Source: Harmothoe impar (taxonomy: Eukaryota > Annelida > Polychaeta > Phyllodocida > Polynoidae). From it: a DNA stretch of 64,000 nt. The notes below the pieces were generated by a model, which searched no databases, had not been told where the DNA came from, and worked only from the letters and a program-made list of their open reading frames with translations. A program made the translations under genes and the position numbers. The stretch covers positions 62,287,773 through 62,351,772 of the forward strand of contig OX381707.1 in the NCBI GenBank assembly GCA_947462335.1, read 5' to 3'. Positions 62,236-64,000 of the stretch are shown here, piece after piece (position 1 is the stretch's first letter; every line of letters starts with the position of its first letter).

Positions 62236-62559
62236 CAATGTTACACCTGCTGTCCGACAGTCTCTACAGCAGATCTCAACCATTAACAGGCCTTTCAGTG
62301 TCATCAGCTTTTGGCACTTTTAAATATCTCGTTCAATTTTATTATTAATCATCGAAGACTGAATTCAAAATAGTAGGTAAAGCATCCATCCCATTTTGTA
62401 AATAATGTCATACATTCAAGATTATAATATGCATACGGTACTTATAATAATTATTCTATATCAAAAATAAAAGGACATAAAATCATATCTGTTATATTAT
62501 CTGAAAAATGTAACATTACCCGGTACCTTAATTTACATGACTAAGGAAGAAATCACATA

Positions 62560-62565
62560 TTTATT
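62560..62565 (-). promoter_or_regulatory. candidate poly(A) signal for SPR
   Basis: The complement of TTTATT gives AATAAA on the minus strand, about 250 bp after the SPR stop codon. It is the first canonical hexamer I noticed downstream. The link to SPR is inferred from distance and strand. Confidence 0.5.
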
Positions 62566-62816
62566 TTCTTAACGCATCTGGAATGTGTTTGGTATCAAGT
62601 AAAGAGGCCTCCACAAAGGAATATACATATACATAATTCTTCAAACAATGGTCACTGTTACAGACCTGACAGGCTATATGAAATACATGATCCTCCACTA
62701 ACATCTAAGCACTAACTCACTTATGCATCTCCCATGAGAAAAATCTCTTTGGCTTATCATATACATCCACAATAAACAGGTGCGTAATTTGTGTATAACT
62801 ATGATAGATAGTCGAT

Positions 62817-62932
62817 TCACATATCGTAGTAGTCGATATGAGCTCCTGAGTCAAACGTGTTATTGTCAAGTAGCCGGACCAGTTTGTCTATCGACTGGTC
62901 ACATGTCAACAGCTTGGATTGTGAATGCAGGT
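62817..62932 (-). CDS. SPR: sepiapterin reductase, terminal exon with stop codon
   Basis: The final coding exon follows a TATTTCAG acceptor at 62933 and runs 38 codons to TGA at 62817. It contains KLVRLLDNNTFDSGAHIDYYD. The GAH(V/I)D(F/Y)YD ending is the SPR signature, and its last aspartates help anchor the pterin substrate. Phase 1 matches the previous exon exactly, so the three-exon chain is internally consistent with no frameshift or premature stop. The gene appears intact over the part visible here. Confidence 0.96.
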
Positions 62933-63245
62933 CTGAAATACAAGGACAAATTATTGGTATTCAAAGATTTTCTAATTTGGGTTATATATTGTGCACATGT
63001 ATTTAAAAGAAGAGAGTGATTTAAAAATGACCCAATTCTCAAATTTTTGAATCTTGAAGACTTTTAATCTTTAAGAGGGCCTACTTTTCAAACTCATTTC
63101 TATTCATTATCATAAAAAGAAAGGTTCAAGACATTATCACAGTGACTACAATAACATATATTTTTCCCATTTAATTTTTTAATTTTTTATTGATACTACA
63201 TTTTACTATTGCCATTTCCTTGATGTATTATGAGCATACACTTAC

Positions 63246-63398
63246 CCTGAAACATGTCCTTGATGGCCTTGTCCCCGGTACGTGTACGCGCTTCCAGCTG
63301 CATGTCCGTGTCTACAGGGCCTGGAGCATAGTTCAAAACCCGGATATTGGCCTCCTCCAGTGCCATGGTACGGAACAACATGTCACGCGCTGCTTTAG
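63246..63398 (-). CDS. SPR: sepiapterin reductase, internal exon
   Basis: This 153-bp exon follows a TTTCAG acceptor at 63399 and ends at a GTAAG donor at 63245. It starts by completing the alanine codon before the catalytic lysine and reads KAARDMLFRTMALEE, then VRVLNYAPGPVDTDMQ-like family sequence (here IRVLNYAPGPVDTDMQ). The NYAPGPVDTDM block is the SPR version of the SDR segment after the active site that contacts the cofactor. Entry and exit phases (1 and 1) agree with both neighbouring exons. The only ATG-initiated reading across it includes intron sequence upstream, so the exon should be taken from the splice sites and not from the ATG. Confidence 0.96.
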
Positions 63399-63805
63399 CT
63401 GAAATAAATATCATGAATAAGTTTGAGAGTGTATACGGTAACCCACGTCATAACAACTACATGGCTTCAGCTATGTTCTCTAAATTTGAGCTAGTGAGCA
63501 AATGAATCGTGGTTTGAACAAATGTTGTAGACATCTAGACCCTACAGAGAATCCCAACCCCCTTTAGCCTAGGGCTAAGCTTTACAGGAGATGACATTTC
63601 TTTTGGCCCCACCCCTCTCCTGACAGGTCGGAAAGCTTTCGTACACACTGAAATATGTTGTTGCTCCCTTATCGGAGTCGAAATTCCCCCTACTCTAGTA
63701 AGGGAAGGGTACCGGTAGTAGGATTAAAGATATGAGGGGGGGGGGGGGTATGGACAGTTTGTGTTAGGGAGGGGGCGTGGCCCGGACCGGGGAGGGGTCA
63801 CTTAC

Positions 63806-64000
63806 CAGCACAATATAGTGACCAGGTTTTGAAGGGTTGTAGCGCACATATAGACGACGTCTGTACGACAGTTTGGAAGGGCACAGCCTTATCGTTGAAG
63901 TGTTTGAAGAATACAGAATTGAGAACCAGCACAGAAGTCAGATTCAGATCAAAGTAACCCTTGAGTTGCTCAGCATCGTCCAACTCCTGCATCCTCTTGG
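63806..64000 (-). CDS. SPR: sepiapterin reductase, partial internal exon (5' end outside window)
   Basis: This is an NADPH-dependent short-chain dehydrogenase that makes the last reduction to tetrahydrobiopterin in the cytosol. The exon reads 64 codons from the window edge to a GTAAG donor at 63805. The translation carries the family segment LNLTSVLVLNSVF, then QTSSICALQPFK, which holds the catalytic serine, and then SLYCA, which holds the catalytic tyrosine. The codon split at the donor (phase 1) restores the SDR motif YxxxK as Y-C-A-A-K with the next exon. The alignment to animal SPR, as I know the family, is nearly continuous. The window holds about 153 residues of a protein usually near 260 long, so the nucleotide-binding GxxxGxG half is off the right edge. 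It is transcribed leftward and shares its strand with the RGS12-type gene downstream. Identity is very secure. Confidence 0.96.

Noticed and set aside
1..64000. Search for viral, LTR, reverse transcriptase or transposase genes
   Set aside because: No catalytic motifs or long matching frames were seen. All mobile elements noted are non-autonomous.

Overview
The window is nuclear DNA from an animal, most likely a marine invertebrate. Genes are split by GT-AG introns, coding density is very low, and there are many small inverted-repeat transposons, long C or G homopolymer tracts and frequent TACATGTA- and TAGGCCTA-type words. An echinoderm, hemichordate or amphioxus would fit, but nothing in the sequence fixes the species. 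There are no operons, no rRNA genes and no convincing tRNA gene.

Only two genes can be named, both on the minus strand near the right end. At 62817-64000 are the last three coding exons of sepiapterin reductase (SPR, tetrahydrobiopterin synthesis); its 5' part lies beyond the window. At 51061-53775 is one 905-codon exon holding the start codon, PDZ domain and PTB domain of an RGS12-type regulator of G-protein signalling. Its RGS, Ras-binding and GoLoco exons should lie further left, but I could not find them.

Several weaker exon chains were found by reading splice signals and phase by eye. (a) A plus-strand gene ends at 48352, with exons 45895-46030, 46929-47200 and 48215-48352 in consistent phase and a poly(A) signal at 48418. 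(b) A minus-strand gene starts at 43285 and may continue at 41944 and 36556. (c) Minus-strand exons lie at 16055-15969 and 4905-4801. (d) A plus-strand terminal exon lies at 17710-17871. (e) Two short ORFs sit beside promoter-like motifs at 24.7 kb and 58.4 kb. I do not recognise any of these products, and none should be treated as proven without transcripts.

The rest is mostly repeats. From left to right: a nested pair of inverted-repeat elements (11404-13099) with an exact 153-bp tandem duplication inside; a (GGGAGA)n tract (14.8-15.05 kb); small transposons at 18.5, 19.1, 27.4, 28.8, 29.8, 36.8, 46.2, 46.5, 47.4, 48.0, 57.2, 59.0 and 59.4 kb; a dispersed CCCTTTAAGG family with TTAA flanks (9.8, 26, 39.6 and 49.3 kb); a roughly 115-bp tandem array (34.3-35.3 kb); a C-rich minisatellite (37.6-38.8 kb); and two clusters of a GTACTGGGCCAGTAC word (60.0-60.9 kb).

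The most notable repeat observation is a set of four hAT-like miniature elements (44.2, 50.5, 53.8 and 56.5 kb). They share an AT-rich core, but their GC-rich arms are built from different iterated short words. A second point of interest is a pair of closely related miniature elements in opposite orientation that flank one candidate exon of the plus-strand gene near 47 kb. I saw no transposase, reverse transcriptase, integrase, viral gene, toxin gene or CRISPR array.
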